Assembly (NCBI RefSeq): GCF_900088125.1
Contig: NZ_FLQT01000003.1
Span: 743,071 to 807,070, forward strand
From: Peptoniphilus pacaensis
Lineage (GTDB): Bacteria > Bacillota > Clostridia > Tissierellales > Peptoniphilaceae
Length of the DNA: 64,000 bases
Reading direction: 5' to 3'
Part shown: positions 7,164 to 19,946 of the stretch, piece by piece
Layout: each line of letters opens with the position of its first letter
Numbering within the stretch: position 1 is the stretch's first letter
Notes under the pieces: generated by a model
What the model was told of the DNA's origin: nothing
The model's input: the letters and a program-made list of their open reading frames with translations, nothing else
The model's database searches: none
Program-made: the position numbers and the translations under genes

Positions 7164-7635
7164 GGGCCTGACGGTTTTAGGGGCGCTCTTTCTCGCGGGC
7201 CTTGCGGCGATTTTGATTTTCTCCGACGCCACGCCTCGAAGGATCAAGGCCATGAACGCCGCTTTTGGTACGCACGTCACGAGGCGGGCCGTGTGCGTGG
7301 ACGATGTGAAAAAGCCGCCGGATTTTCTCGGCGACGGCGTGAGCTATACGATTTATAAGTTGAATGACGAGGACATGGCGCAGCTGAATCAGGATTTGAA
7401 AAAGACGAAAGCTTTTTCCGCCGACAGCGAGATCGGCGAGTCCGTATCCTCGGGCCTGCAGTGGGCGAAAAGGGAGCAGCCGGCCATTAAAGATCCCGCC
7501 CTGTCATTTCCAAACTGCCGCTACTATTATGTGAATCGCTCCCCGGGCGGGACGGCGGATTATGTTTCCAACTACGACGCCTTGGTCGTGGACGAGGACA
7601 ATCACCTGATTATGTATCTGGTCTACGACAGCTAA
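7150..7635 (+). CDS. Membrane-anchored hypothetical protein
   Basis: A 161-residue protein I do not recognise. The N-terminus has one hydrophobic segment (LTVLGALFLAGLAAILIF) after basic residues, so it is a signal anchor or signal peptide; the remaining 130 residues are hydrophilic and presumably extracytoplasmic, with PNCRYYYVNRSPGG and a C-terminus rich in acidic residues. ATGs at 7141, 7144 and 7150 are in frame; 7150 has the best spacing from AAGGAG. It overlaps the XRE gene by 14 nt, so it belongs to the DUF2975/XRE operon. Confidence 0.6.
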   Translation: MTRTKGLTVLGALFLAGLAAILIFSDATPRRIKAMNAAFGTHVTRRAVCVDDVKKPPDFLGDGVSYTIYKLNDEDMAQLNQDLKKTKAFSADSEIGESVSSGLQWAKREQPAIKDPALSFPNCRYYYVNRSPGGTADYVSNYDALVVDEDNHLIMYLVYDS

Positions 7636-7666
7636 GGCTTTCAAATTCATAGGACCGAAAATAATC

Positions 7667-7700
7667 ACGGCTCATTGCTATTGGCAAGGAGCTGTTTTTT
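7667..7700 (+). terminator. Terminator of DUF2975 operon
   Basis: A two-part stem (ACGGCTC/GAGCTGT and TTGC/GCAA around a short loop) followed by six T on the plus strand, 30 nt after the last stop codon. Confidence 0.65.
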
Positions 7701-7719
7701 CTTGCCCTGAAAATTTTCC

Positions 7720-7754
7720 ATTAAAAAACTGCCGAGACCTTTGCCTCGACAGTT
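7720..7754 (-). terminator. Terminator of SNF transporter transcript
   Basis: On the minus strand AACTGTCGAG and CTCGGCAGTT pair around an 8-nt loop with one G-U pair, followed by a T run. It lies about 150 nt beyond the transporter stop codon. Confidence 0.75.
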
Positions 7755-7794
7755 CATTTCATTTATTCCGTTGTGATTAAAAATTTTCTTCTAT

Positions 7795-7905
7795 TAGAGA
7801 CCTAACCCCATTTTGCGGACCGAAGGGACGAGAAAATGGTTGGTAGGTCCTATGTCAGGATGGCCCGGCGGGACGAGCCGAGCGAGTCGCCCGGTTGCCA
7901 TCTAC
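7795..7905. repeat. Intergenic pair of imperfect inverted repeats
   Basis: Two nested dyads fill the space between the SNF transporter stop and its terminator. One pairs CCATTTT near 7811 with AAAATGG near 7833; the other pairs GATGGC near 7859 with GCCATC near 7897 around a GC-rich middle. No coding potential is seen. It would be in the 3' UTR of the transporter mRNA. Confidence 0.45.
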
Positions 7906-7907
7906 GG

Positions 7908-9245
7908 TTAAAATGCGATTCTAAAGTACAGGGCGATAAAGCACAAGATCACTGCCATGGGCACGTAAATAAACTTGCCCAGATAGTACCATCTCTTGGT
8001 GCGCTTCACCTTACTGCCCGTATTGATCTCATCGACCAGGGCATCGGCATCCATAATCCAGAACCAGGAAATGGCACCGAGGGTGGCGCCCAAGGGAATG
8101 ATGTAGATGGACACGAGATCCATCCAGGGGCCCCAACCGCCTAAAATAGCGCCGTCGACGCCGCCGATAGGTTCCATGAAGATGCCGGGGATAAAAGCGG
8201 CGAGACCGATAAGGACCAATGCCGCCTTACGATTTAAGCCTTCAAATTGATGGAGCAAGGACTCGCAAACGACTTCAAACATATTTTGCAGAGAAGAGAT
8301 TCCGCCGAAAAGCACGGCCAAGTACAGGGCGATGGCAAAAAATCTGCCTCCCACCATGTGTTGAAGAATCGTAGGCAGGGTGACGAACAAGAGCCCGGGA
8401 CCGCCTTCGGGATTTTCACTGAAGGAAAAGAGGGCGGGGATCATGACCAAGGCCGCAACCATGGCCGCAATGGTGTCGAAGAGCGCCGTTTGCTTGGCCC
8501 CTCCCACAATGTCTTCGTCCTTGTTCAGGTAAGCGCCGCAAACCAGCATGCCGCTCCCCGTAATGGACAGGGAGAAGAAGGCTTGCCCCATGGCTCCCAC
8601 CAGGACCTTCGGATCCGCGAGCATTTTCCAATCCGGCGTAAACATAAATTTGTAACCGGCGGCGGCATTGGGAAGGAAGGCCACACGAATGGCCAAGATG
8701 ACAAACAGCACGAAGAACAGCGGCATCATAATTTTATTTGCCTTTTCAATGGACTGCGCCCCTCTGATACAGGTCAAAAGAGTCAGAATAATGACGATGG
8801 CGTGGAAGGGGATGACGCTGAAATTTTGGCCCGAAAAGGATGCGAACCAAGCTTCCGAATCCACGGTCATCAAGCTTCCGCTCACGCTTTGGAAAAGGGA
8901 TTTTAATACATAAGAAATGATGACGGCGTAGCCGATGGCGATGCAGATGGAACCTAAAAGAGGTAAAATGCCGACAGCTTTTCCGACTTTAGACAATTTT
9001 CTGTGGGACCAGGCCTTTTCGTAAGAGCCCAAGGTCCCGGTTTCGGAGTAACGACCTGCGGCATACTCGGCGGACAGACCGAAATAGGCGAAGATGGCGA
9101 TAAAAATTAAGTAGACGATTAAAAATGCGCCTCCGCCGTTGGCTGCCAGCTTATAAGGAAAGCCCCACACATTTGCCATACCTACCGCCGAGCCGACGGT
9201 GGTCAGTATGAAGCCCCAAGTCGATGTAAACTTATTGTCCTTCAT
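7908..9245 (-). CDS. Na+-dependent amino-acid transporter (SNF/NSS family)
   Basis: A 445-residue membrane protein with about 11 hydrophobic segments. The N-terminal signature GSAVGMANVWGFPY..NGGGAFLIVY (residues 17-44) contains the unwound TM1 and the Gly-rich TM1-TM2 junction that bind Na+ and substrate in the LeuT/MhsT family. The length is close to MhsT-like bacterial members, which often have 11 rather than 12 helices. It imports a neutral or hydrophobic amino acid with Na+; the exact substrate cannot be read. The start is clear: AAAGGAGG six nt upstream. It is monocistronic, with its own promoter and terminator. Confidence 0.93.
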   Translation of the reverse strand: MKDNKFTSTWGFILTTVGSAVGMANVWGFPYKLAANGGGAFLIVYLIFIAIFAYFGLSAEYAAGRYSETGTLGSYEKAWSHRKLSKVGKAVGILPLLGSICIAIGYAVIISYVLKSLFQSVSGSLMTVDSEAWFASFSGQNFSVIPFHAIVIILTLLTCIRGAQSIEKANKIMMPLFFVLFVILAIRVAFLPNAAAGYKFMFTPDWKMLADPKVLVGAMGQAFFSLSITGSGMLVCGAYLNKDEDIVGGAKQTALFDTIAAMVAALVMIPALFSFSENPEGGPGLLFVTLPTILQHMVGGRFFAIALYLAVLFGGISSLQNMFEVVCESLLHQFEGLNRKAALVLIGLAAFIPGIFMEPIGGVDGAILGGWGPWMDLVSIYIIPLGATLGAISWFWIMDADALVDEINTGSKVKRTKRWYYLGKFIYVPMAVILCFIALYFRIAF

Positions 9246-9297
9246 TTAAACCTCCTTTGTTATTCTTTATCACTTTGATTAAATAAACTTACCCGAT

Positions 9298-9326
9298 ATC
9301 ATACACCCTTTCCCCTACCATGTCCA
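9298..9326 (-). promoter_or_regulatory. Promoter of SNF transporter
   Basis: On the minus strand TGGACA (9326-9321), a 17-nt spacer, then TATGAT (9303-9298), about 50 nt upstream of the start codon. Confidence 0.7.
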
Positions 9327-9474
9327 CCTTTTCCCGCCTTTTTTTGATACTGATTTCGGATAAAACCATGCCTTGATCGCGGCCCGAATCCTTAGGGCAA
9401 AAGACGGTGGAGAAAAACAAATTTATGGCTCGAGAAAATGGCTTATGCAAGAAAAGACGGAGGCGGCATTTTAC

Positions 9475-9531
9475 ATTTTAGGGCACAAAAAAGGCGTCTT
9501 TTCTCATTTCAGAATTTTAGGGCACAAAAAA
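9475..9531. repeat. Short direct repeat downstream of rRNA operon
   Basis: ATTTTAGGGCACAAAAAA occurs at 9475-9492 and again at 9514-9531, 39 bp apart. The second copy overlaps the T-tract side of the rRNA terminator. On the minus strand each reads as a T run, so the second unit may be a backup terminator. The rest of 9327-9474 shows nothing identifiable. Confidence 0.6.
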
Positions 9532-9562
9532 ACACACGCCGTCGTTAAGATCAGCGTGCGTC
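9525..9562 (-). terminator. rRNA operon terminator
   Basis: On the minus strand ACGCACGC pairs with GCGTGTGT (one G-U) and is followed by seven T, immediately after the 5S gene. Confidence 0.85.
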
Positions 9563-9570
9563 CTTTGTGT

Positions 9571-9688
9571 GACCGGCAATTTCCTACTCTCCCGGGTCGT
9601 TACCAACCAAGTACCATCGGCGTTAAGAGGCTTAACTTCTGTGTTCGGTATGGGTACAGGTGTGTCCCTCTTGCTATCGTCACCGGAC
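9571..9688 (-). rRNA. rrf: 5S ribosomal RNA
   Basis: About 118 nt. The minus strand contains canonical 5S elements: CCGAACACAGAAGTTAAG in the loop B/C region, then GATGGTACTTGG and GGGAGAGTAGG near the 3' end, with complementary termini (CCGGTGAC / GTCAC). Last gene of the 16S-23S-5S operon. Ends are approximate. Confidence 0.95.
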
Positions 9689-9714
9689 GAACCAAGCTGC
9701 ATATACAATCTCTT

Positions 9715-14325
<4,611 letters not shown>

Positions 14326-14448
14326 GAGTTTGCTTAGCTCGGATTCACTGACTGTGTTCCGCTTTAAGCTTTTAGATTGTTATGGTTTAATCTCTTATAC
14401 CATTTAATTAACTTGGTTCAGTGCCGCTTCTTTCGAAACAGCTTATTT

Positions 14449-14477
14449 AGTATATCTCGCAGGGAATGCTTTGTCAA
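14449..14477 (-). promoter_or_regulatory. rRNA promoter P2
   Basis: On the minus strand TTGACA (14477-14472), a 17-nt spacer, then TATACT (14454-14449), about 120 nt upstream of the 16S 5' end. Confidence 0.9.
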
Positions 14478-14534
14478 GAACTTTTTAACACTTTGTAAAA
14501 ATTCTTTCCGCACGCCTCGCGCGATAACTTTTAT

Positions 14535-14563
14535 ATCATACCTCGCGAGATTCGAACTGTCAA
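14535..14563 (-). promoter_or_regulatory. rRNA promoter P1
   Basis: On the minus strand TTGACA (14563-14558), a 17-nt spacer, then TATGAT (14540-14535). It is 86 bp upstream of P2 and shares the sequence GTTCTTGACA or CTTCTTGACA around the -35, so the two look like a duplicated promoter unit. Confidence 0.9.
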
Positions 14564-14662
14564 GAAGTTTTTTGACATTTTTCTCAAACAGCTGCATCTC
14601 TTTCGAGGCGACTTGCATAGTCTACCACCGGTACCGGGATCTGTCAATGGTGTTTTTCTTTT

Positions 14663-14827
14663 TTATTGAAACAGATAGTAGAGGCCGATGCAGAGCATAA
14701 CTACGGCACTTGCGATCCTGATCGCTTTTCCGTTCTTTGCCGCCCATTTATTCTTCCAAAGAATACCTTCCAGATTCAGCAGGGCGACGACAAATGTAAT
14801 GATGGCGAAAATTTGATTGGTCTTCAT
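14663..14827 (-). CDS. Small two-helix membrane protein
   Basis: A 54-residue protein with two hydrophobic helices (IFAIITFVVALLNLEGILW and AIRIASAVVMLCIGLYYLF) joined by a basic loop (KNKWAAKNGK). ATGs at 14827 and 14833 are both possible; the 14827 ATG is 9 nt from AAAGGAG. The longer frame from 14914 lacks a ribosome site. I do not recognise the family and the function is unknown. It lies upstream of the rRNA promoters on the same strand. Confidence 0.55.
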   Translation of the reverse strand: MKTNQIFAIITFVVALLNLEGILWKNKWAAKNGKAIRIASAVVMLCIGLYYLFQ

Positions 14828-15069
14828 GGGCATATGCTCCTTTTCTCGACGGGCCTCGAGTCCCGAGGCAGTTTTTTCTTCTTTATTATAAATTTGCTGT
14901 AAGAATACGGTCAAGCGATGATTTTACTTCCCGCGAAATATCTATGGAATTTCAAACCTTTTATTTTAACCTACCTTCTTATGCCGTTTTCTGATAGAAT
15001 AAATAGCGTAGGGAATCCTACATCCATTCATCTATGTCTGATGGTGCTCCTTTGTTTAATAGAGCGAAA

Positions 15070-15100
15070 GACGCCCCTCTTCGGAGGGGCGTCTTTTTTT
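15070..15100 (+). terminator. Strong terminator, T-tract on plus strand
   Basis: GACGCCCC-tcttcgga-GGGGCGTC followed by eight T on the plus strand. No annotated plus-strand gene precedes it. On the minus strand it would follow the aminotransferase gene (stop at 15118) but with a poor T-tract, so it may serve both. Confidence 0.85.
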
Positions 15101-15117
15101 ATGCCTTGGTCTATTTA

Positions 15118-16278
15118 TTATTGAAAGATGGTCATTTTTTCCATGCGGTCGAAGGCCTTGTCGATGTCGTCCACGCCGACGGTGACGGCGAGGCGCAAAA
15201 AGCCGCGGCCGCTTTCGCCGAAGGCGGAGCCTTTCACCGTGAGCACGTGGGCTTCGTCCAACAGCTTTTGCCACACCTCGTCTTCGGTTAAACCCGTAGG
15301 GCGAATGTCCACGAAGAGGTAGAAGGTGCCCGTAGGCTCGGCGATGCGAATGTTTTTGAGTCGCTTCAAGCGCTCGTAGGCGTGGAAGGTGCGCTTTTTA
15401 AATTCCTCCACAATGGCGGGCTGCACTTCGTCTCGATGGGTGAGGGCGTAGAGGGCGGCGCGCTGGGAGATGGCCGGGGCGGTGTAGACATTGTTTTCGT
15501 TTACGGATTTCGCCGCGGCGATAAAATCTTTATCTCCTAAGATATAGCCGATACGCCAGCCGGTCATGGCGAAGTTTTTGGAAAAGGAGCGCAGGGTAAT
15601 GGTGCGGTCTTTGCAGGCGTCTATGGATGCCATGGGCACGAAGGGGCTCTCATAGGAAAAGGCGGTGTAAATATCGTCGGCTATTAAATAGAAGTCTTTT
15701 TCTTCCGCCAGTTGCCCCAGGGCCATGAGCTCTTCTTTTTTCAGACACAGGCCCGAGGGATTGTTGGGGGTGTTGACGATGAGGGCCTTGGTTTTTTCCG
15801 TGACCTTTTTTCGAATCGCGTCCATGTTCGGGCGGAAGCCCTCGTCGGGATCCGTGGGAATAAACACGGGCACGCCCCCCGCCATTTTGACCTGATCGGC
15901 GTAGGGGGCGAAGTAGGGCTCGATGATCATGACCTCATCGCCTTCATCGAGCATGGTTTCAAGCACCAGCCACATGCCGTGGCAAGCGGAGGTGGTGACG
16001 AAGACATTTTCCGGCGAAAGCTCCACGCCGTAGGTTTCCTTTTGAAAGTCTACGATGGCGGCGATGAGTTCTCCGTCGCCTTGACTGTTTGTGTAGTGGG
16101 TGTGGCCCGAGAGGGCGTCTTCCGCCGCGGCGCGGATAATGGCCGCCGGGGTGGTAAGGTCGGGATCGCCCAGGGTAAAGTCCACTACGTCGTGGTAGGC
16201 CTTGGCCAAATCGGCACTTGCCGCCAATGCCCCGGATTCTCGGTTCCCGTATTTTTTCGAAATCATGGCTTTATTCAT
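15118..16278 (-). CDS. Class I/II aminotransferase (PLP-dependent)
   Basis: A 386-residue fold-type I aminotransferase of typical length. Visible motifs are the substrate/PLP region NTPNNPSG (about 170-176), the Asp that holds the pyridine nitrogen in ADDIY (about 201), the Schiff-base lysine in SFSKNFAMTGWRIGY (Lys234), and the carboxylate-binding Arg near FLRLAVTVG at the C-terminus. It resembles aspartate/aromatic-type aminotransferases (AspB/PatA group); the substrate cannot be fixed. The start at 16278 begins with MNKAMISKKYG. It is divergent from an IclR regulator about 100 bp away that may control it. Confidence 0.9.
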   Translation of the reverse strand: MNKAMISKKYGNRESGALAASADLAKAYHDVVDFTLGDPDLTTPAAIIRAAAEDALSGHTHYTNSQGDGELIAAIVDFQKETYGVELSPENVFVTTSACHGMWLVLETMLDEGDEVMIIEPYFAPYADQVKMAGGVPVFIPTDPDEGFRPNMDAIRKKVTEKTKALIVNTPNNPSGLCLKKEELMALGQLAEEKDFYLIADDIYTAFSYESPFVPMASIDACKDRTITLRSFSKNFAMTGWRIGYILGDKDFIAAAKSVNENNVYTAPAISQRAALYALTHRDEVQPAIVEEFKKRTFHAYERLKRLKNIRIAEPTGTFYLFVDIRPTGLTEDEVWQKLLDEAHVLTVKGSAFGESGRGFLRLAVTVGVDDIDKAFDRMEKMTIFQ

Positions 16279-16379
16279 ACTTTCTCCTCTATCTGTGTAT
16301 TATCTGATATACTGATTGTGATGCAAGAATGTTTGTAAATCTTCGTCGAATGGTTCCATTATAAAGGAGGGATAGGCGA

Positions 16380-17156
16380 ATGGCAAAAAAACCTGACTAT
16401 ACAGTGCCCATGGTGGATAAGGCGCTGCAAATTTTGCATTTCCTCTTGGAAAACGGCGGCGCCCACGGCATCGGCGATATTGCGAGCCGCCTGGACCTGC
16501 CCAAGGCCAGTGTCTTTAAAATCCTCTATACCCTGGAGGGGGAACATTTCGTGGCAAAGGACAGCGAGGACCGCTATCGCCTGGGCCTGGGCTTTATTCC
16601 CTACGACGCCGAGGTCAGGAATCGCTGGGATTTCACCACGGTGACCCGCCCCATTATGGAACGGGCGGTACGGGAGATGGGCGAAAGTTTAAACTTGGGC
16701 ATTTGCGCCGACGATGCCATTGTCATGTTGGACACCGTAGCCGGGGAGGAGTTTTTTATTATGCGCCACCTGATCCCCGTGGCCCCTCTTTACTGCTCCG
16801 CCATCGGAAAGATTTTCCTCGCCGAGTACGAGGCGGATGATCTCGCCCGCTACCTCGCCCGCCACGAGCTGGCGCCCCGCACCATTTCCACCTTGACGAC
16901 GAAAGAGGCCTTGGCGGCGGATTTACAAGACGTGGTGGAGACGGGCACGGCCCACGACCGGGAGGAATACGAATACGGCCTGACCTGCATGGCCAAGGGC
17001 GTTTATTTCGAAGGCAAGCTCATCGCCGGGGTAAGTCTGTCGGGCCCAACGAGCCGTCTGGAGCACAAGGGCATGGACCGCTTGGAAAATATCCTCGCCG
17101 ACGTGGCCGATGCCTTGGCGGAGGAGCCGGGCCTGGGCACCTTGCTTTCTCTTTAA
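16380..17156 (+). CDS. IclR-family transcriptional regulator
   Basis: A 258-residue protein. The N-terminal winged helix covers residues 8-65 (ALQILHFLLENGGAHGIGDI, LDLPKASVFKILYTLEGEHF), followed by the GAF-like IclR effector domain with LNLGICADDAIVMLDTV, the highly conserved PLYCSAIGKIFLAE and the C-terminal YEYGLTCMAKGVYF, GVSLSGPTSRL. AAAGGAGGG is 6 nt upstream. It is divergent from the aminotransferase, so local regulation of amino-acid catabolism is a fair inference; the effector is unknown. Confidence 0.93.
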   Translation: MAKKPDYTVPMVDKALQILHFLLENGGAHGIGDIASRLDLPKASVFKILYTLEGEHFVAKDSEDRYRLGLGFIPYDAEVRNRWDFTTVTRPIMERAVREMGESLNLGICADDAIVMLDTVAGEEFFIMRHLIPVAPLYCSAIGKIFLAEYEADDLARYLARHELAPRTISTLTTKEALAADLQDVVETGTAHDREEYEYGLTCMAKGVYFEGKLIAGVSLSGPTSRLEHKGMDRLENILADVADALAEEPGLGTLLSL

Positions 17157-17182
17157 TTTCCATACTTTCTTCCCTTCAATAA

Positions 17183-17214
17183 AAAAGTTGCCGCCGCCAT
17201 GACGACAACTTTTT
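17183..17214 (+). terminator. Terminator of IclR gene
   Basis: AAAAGTTG and CAACTTTT pair around a GC-rich loop, ending in a T run on the plus strand 26 nt after the stop. Because the stem is A/T-flanked it could act in both directions. Confidence 0.7.
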
Positions 17215-17343
17215 CATAGAGAAGAAAGAAATAATAGATTATGGCAAGCATCGTGGCGTGCACGACGCTTTACAAAGGATCGACATAGGAAAATGTCGTT
17301 TGTACGTATTCGCGGCGAAAGTGATTGGCAAAAGGAGGAAGTC

Positions 17344-17994
17344 TTACGCCACGATTTCTTCTCTCAGGTGACCTTCTTCAAAGTGTAGGATGCGATCGGA
17401 GATGCGCTCGGCAAAGGCCCGGTCGTGCGTGACGACGATCATGCCCATGCCCTTTTCCTTCAAACGGTTCATGGTTTGGGCCAGCTTGTCGATGGTCGCC
17501 CCGTCCAGGGCGGAGGTGGGCTCGTCGAAACAGAGGATCTCCGGCTCCAGCATACAGGCCCTGACAATGGCCACCCGCTGCTGTTGGCCGCCGGAAAGGC
17601 TTCTCGGGTACTTGTCCCTTTCCTCGTAAATCTCAAGCTCCTTCATGAGCCGCTCCGCCCGCTCTTGGGCTTCTTTTCGGTCCACGCCGTGGTAGATGGG
17701 AGCCAGGAGGATGTTCTCCCACACGGTCATTTTCGGAAAGAGGGAGTAGCCTTGAAAGACCATGCCGATTTTTTTCGCATCCGTCGTTCCCGCCGGCATG
17801 AGCTCGCCGTCGAAGGATACCTTGCCGTCGTCGTAGGTTTCCAGCCCGTTTAAGCAACGGAGAAAGGTGGTCTTTCCTTGGCCGCTCTTGCCGGCGATGG
17901 AGACGATCTCATCGGAGGTGAAGGTCAGGTCGATGTCGCTCCAAATGCAGCGGTCGCCAAAGGACTTTTTTAAATTTTCCACGGTGATTTTCAT
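17344..17994 (-). CDS. Polar amino-acid ABC transporter ATP-binding protein
   Basis: A 216-residue ATPase of the GlnQ/HisP class. Walker A is GKSGQGKTT (35-43), signature LSGGQQQR (133-140), Walker B ILCFDEPTSALD (153-164), and H-loop VVTHDRAFAE. It is slightly shorter than the usual 240 residues but complete. Its start overlaps the permease stop by 4 nt (ATGA), so the three-gene operon (binding protein, permease, ATPase) is tightly coupled. Substrate is a polar amino acid or cystine, not resolved. Confidence 0.93.
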   Translation of the reverse strand: MKITVENLKKSFGDRCIWSDIDLTFTSDEIVSIAGKSGQGKTTFLRCLNGLETYDDGKVSFDGELMPAGTTDAKKIGMVFQGYSLFPKMTVWENILLAPIYHGVDRKEAQERAERLMKELEIYEERDKYPRSLSGGQQQRVAIVRACMLEPEILCFDEPTSALDGATIDKLAQTMNRLKEKGMGMIVVTHDRAFAERISDRILHFEEGHLREEIVA

Positions 17995-18635
17995 GACGCT
18001 TCAATCTTCCTCTCTGTGTGTCTCAAAAGCAGGGTCAACAGGCCGACGACGATCAGATAAACTATCCCGACATAGACGTAGGGCAGAATGGAGGACATGG
18101 TGTTCGAGACGGACTTGGCCGCTTTCAAAATGTCCATGACGCCCAGAATGTAAACCAAGGATGTGTCCTTGACCAGAGTAATGACTTCGTTGGAGTAGGC
18201 GGGGAAGCTGCGCTGAATGACCACGGGCAGAATCACCTTAAAGAAGGTGTAGCTCTTGGACAGCCCCAACACTTTTCCCGCTTCCCACTGTCCGGGATCC
18301 ACGGATTGTACCCCGCCTCTTAAAATTTCGGCGAGATAGGCCGTGTAGTTTAGGACGAAGGCGAGGAAGATGGAAGTAAACCGGCCCAGGGTAATGCCCG
18401 CGGGCAGAAGGGGCAGCCCGAAGAACACGAACATTAATTGAAGGAGCAAAGGTGTCGCTCGCATAATGTAAATGTAAATCGCCGCCAACTTCGATATAAT
18501 TGGGTTACGGGACAGACGCGCCCATGCAACCGGTATACAGAGAACGGAAGACAGGACGATGGTGACGATAAAAACCGACGCCGTGGTCTTCATTCCTTCT
18601 CCCAGTAAAGGGATTAAACGTTGTAGTACTTCCAA
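17991..18635 (-). CDS. Polar amino-acid ABC transporter permease
   Basis: A 214-residue permease of the HisM/GlnP type with about five transmembrane helices. The family signatures are clear: RATPLLLQLMFVFFGLP and, in the cytoplasmic coupling loop, EILRGGVQSVDPGQWEAGKVLGLS (EAA motif). It lies between the binding protein (gap of 22 nt) and the ATPase (4-nt overlap). It forms the transmembrane channel, probably as a homodimer because only one permease gene is present. Confidence 0.93.
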   Translation of the reverse strand: MEVLQRLIPLLGEGMKTTASVFIVTIVLSSVLCIPVAWARLSRNPIISKLAAIYIYIMRATPLLLQLMFVFFGLPLLPAGITLGRFTSIFLAFVLNYTAYLAEILRGGVQSVDPGQWEAGKVLGLSKSYTFFKVILPVVIQRSFPAYSNEVITLVKDTSLVYILGVMDILKAAKSVSNTMSSILPYVYVGIVYLIVVGLLTLLLRHTERKIEAS

Positions 18636-18657
18636 AACTGCCTCCTGATATTAAGCC

Positions 18658-19485
18658 TTAGTCGGCGAAATATTTCTTGTAGATCTCGTCGTAGGTGCCG
18701 TCTTCTTTTAACTTTGCCAGCGCCTTGTTCAGTGCTTCCTGTAAAGCCACATCGTCTTTGCGCATACCGACGGCAAATTGTTCTTCGCCGAAGTTGTCGT
18801 CCAAGACTTTATATTTGTCTTCGCCGTTTTGCTTCATGTAGTAACGGGCCAGAACTTCGTCGACGACGATGGCGTCGCAGCGCTTCGCTTCGATGTCTTT
18901 AAAGCATTCCGTGTTGGTTGCATATTCAACCGGCGGTTCGGCCAAGCTGTTGACGAAAGCTTCGTCTTTGGTGACGGCTTCCAGTGCCGAGGATTCTCCT
19001 TGCACGGTGACGCGCTTGCCTGCCAAGTCCGCTTTGGAATTGACGGGGGAGTCCTTTAAGGTCACGATAATTTGGCGATTGTCCATATAGGGATCGGAGA
19101 AGAGCACTTTCTTTTCACGTTCGGGAGTAATGGAGTAGCCGTTCCATAAAAAGTCCACATTGCCGGAATCTAATTCCGTTTCCTTCACCGTCCAGTCGAT
19201 GGGTTGGCATTCGACTTTAATGCCCATTTCCTTGGCGGCCGCTTGTGCCAGTTCCACGTCGAAGCCGACGAGCTCGCCTTTTTCATCGCGGAAGCCCATA
19301 GGAGCGAAGGTGTCGTCCATGCCCAGGACATAGGTCTTGCTCGTATCTAATTCGCCGGCAGCCTCTTGCTTGGCATTGTTGCCGCCGTCGTTGGCTGCAT
19401 TGTTTTCCTGCTTGTTCCCGCCGCCGGAACAGCCGACGAGGAAAATCATCAACAGAGTGGTGAGGGTCAAAAGTTTTTTCTTCAT
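18658..19485 (-). CDS. Amino-acid-binding lipoprotein (SBP family 3)
   Basis: A 275-residue lipoprotein. The signal peptide ends in a lipobox LVGC (Cys19), followed by a Gly/Asn-rich linker and an SBP_bac_3 domain beginning TYVLGMDDTFAPMGFRDEKG. It includes GFDVELAQAAAKEMG, the substrate region DFLWNGYSITPEREKKVLFS, and the C-terminal AKLKEDGTYDEIYKKYF. The family is that of GlnH/ArtP-type receptors for polar amino acids. It is first in the operon and its promoter is readily seen upstream. Confidence 0.95.
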   Translation of the reverse strand: MKKKLLTLTTLLMIFLVGCSGGGNKQENNAANDGGNNAKQEAAGELDTSKTYVLGMDDTFAPMGFRDEKGELVGFDVELAQAAAKEMGIKVECQPIDWTVKETELDSGNVDFLWNGYSITPEREKKVLFSDPYMDNRQIIVTLKDSPVNSKADLAGKRVTVQGESSALEAVTKDEAFVNSLAEPPVEYATNTECFKDIEAKRCDAIVVDEVLARYYMKQNGEDKYKVLDDNFGEEQFAVGMRKDDVALQEALNKALAKLKEDGTYDEIYKKYFAD

Positions 19486-19538
19486 GCTCGGTTCCTTTCT
19501 TTCTTTATCGCTTTATCATAGTAAATCATCATGGGTTA

Positions 19539-19567
19539 ATAATACAACCTCTTTCGAACTTTGTAAA
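19539..19567 (-). promoter_or_regulatory. Promoter of amino-acid ABC operon
   Basis: On the minus strand TTTACA (19567-19562), a 17-nt spacer, then TATTAT (19544-19539), 54 nt upstream of the lipoprotein start. Confidence 0.75.
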
Positions 19568-19599
19568 GCCTTTTTTAAAAAATATATTGTATGGAAGGC

Positions 19600-19820
19600 T
19601 CTTAAAAATTTCGACGGCTTTTTATCCTGCCGCGGTATTTGTTTTAGGTCGCATGCCTTCGGAAGTGTTGTCCCTTCTGTTGCCAGAGCCCGCACGGGGC
19701 TTAGGTCTTTTCTCGTCGCCCTACTCTTCGGTCTCGTCGACGTGGACATCATCGGCGAGGCTTGCGGAAATCTACGGCGCGTGAATTTATTTTTCCCGTG
19801 GTGGTGAATTTAATCGCCTA
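19600..19820. other. Unassigned intergenic stretch
   Basis: About 220 bp between two divergent promoters. It is GC-richer than typical intergenic DNA here and contains short dyads (GCCGATGATGTCC / GGACATCATCGGC on opposite strands), but no open frame with a ribosome site. I see no recognisable RNA or protein; a decayed gene is possible. Confidence 0.3.
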
Positions 19821-19823
19821 CTG

Positions 19824-19852
19824 TTTCGAACCACGCCCTCATTTGATAAAAT
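19824..19852 (+). promoter_or_regulatory. Promoter of ClC operon
   Basis: TTTCGA (19824-19829), a 17-nt spacer, then TAAAAT (19847-19852), preceded by TGA (extended -10). The start codon is about 95 nt downstream. Confidence 0.55.
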
Positions 19853-19946
19853 TATTATTTGTTACCGCCGCCATTGGCAGCTGCGGCACGGTTATCTTCC
19901 TTCGCTTTATCTTTTAACACTTTCGTCGGTTGGGAAAGGAGTCTCA

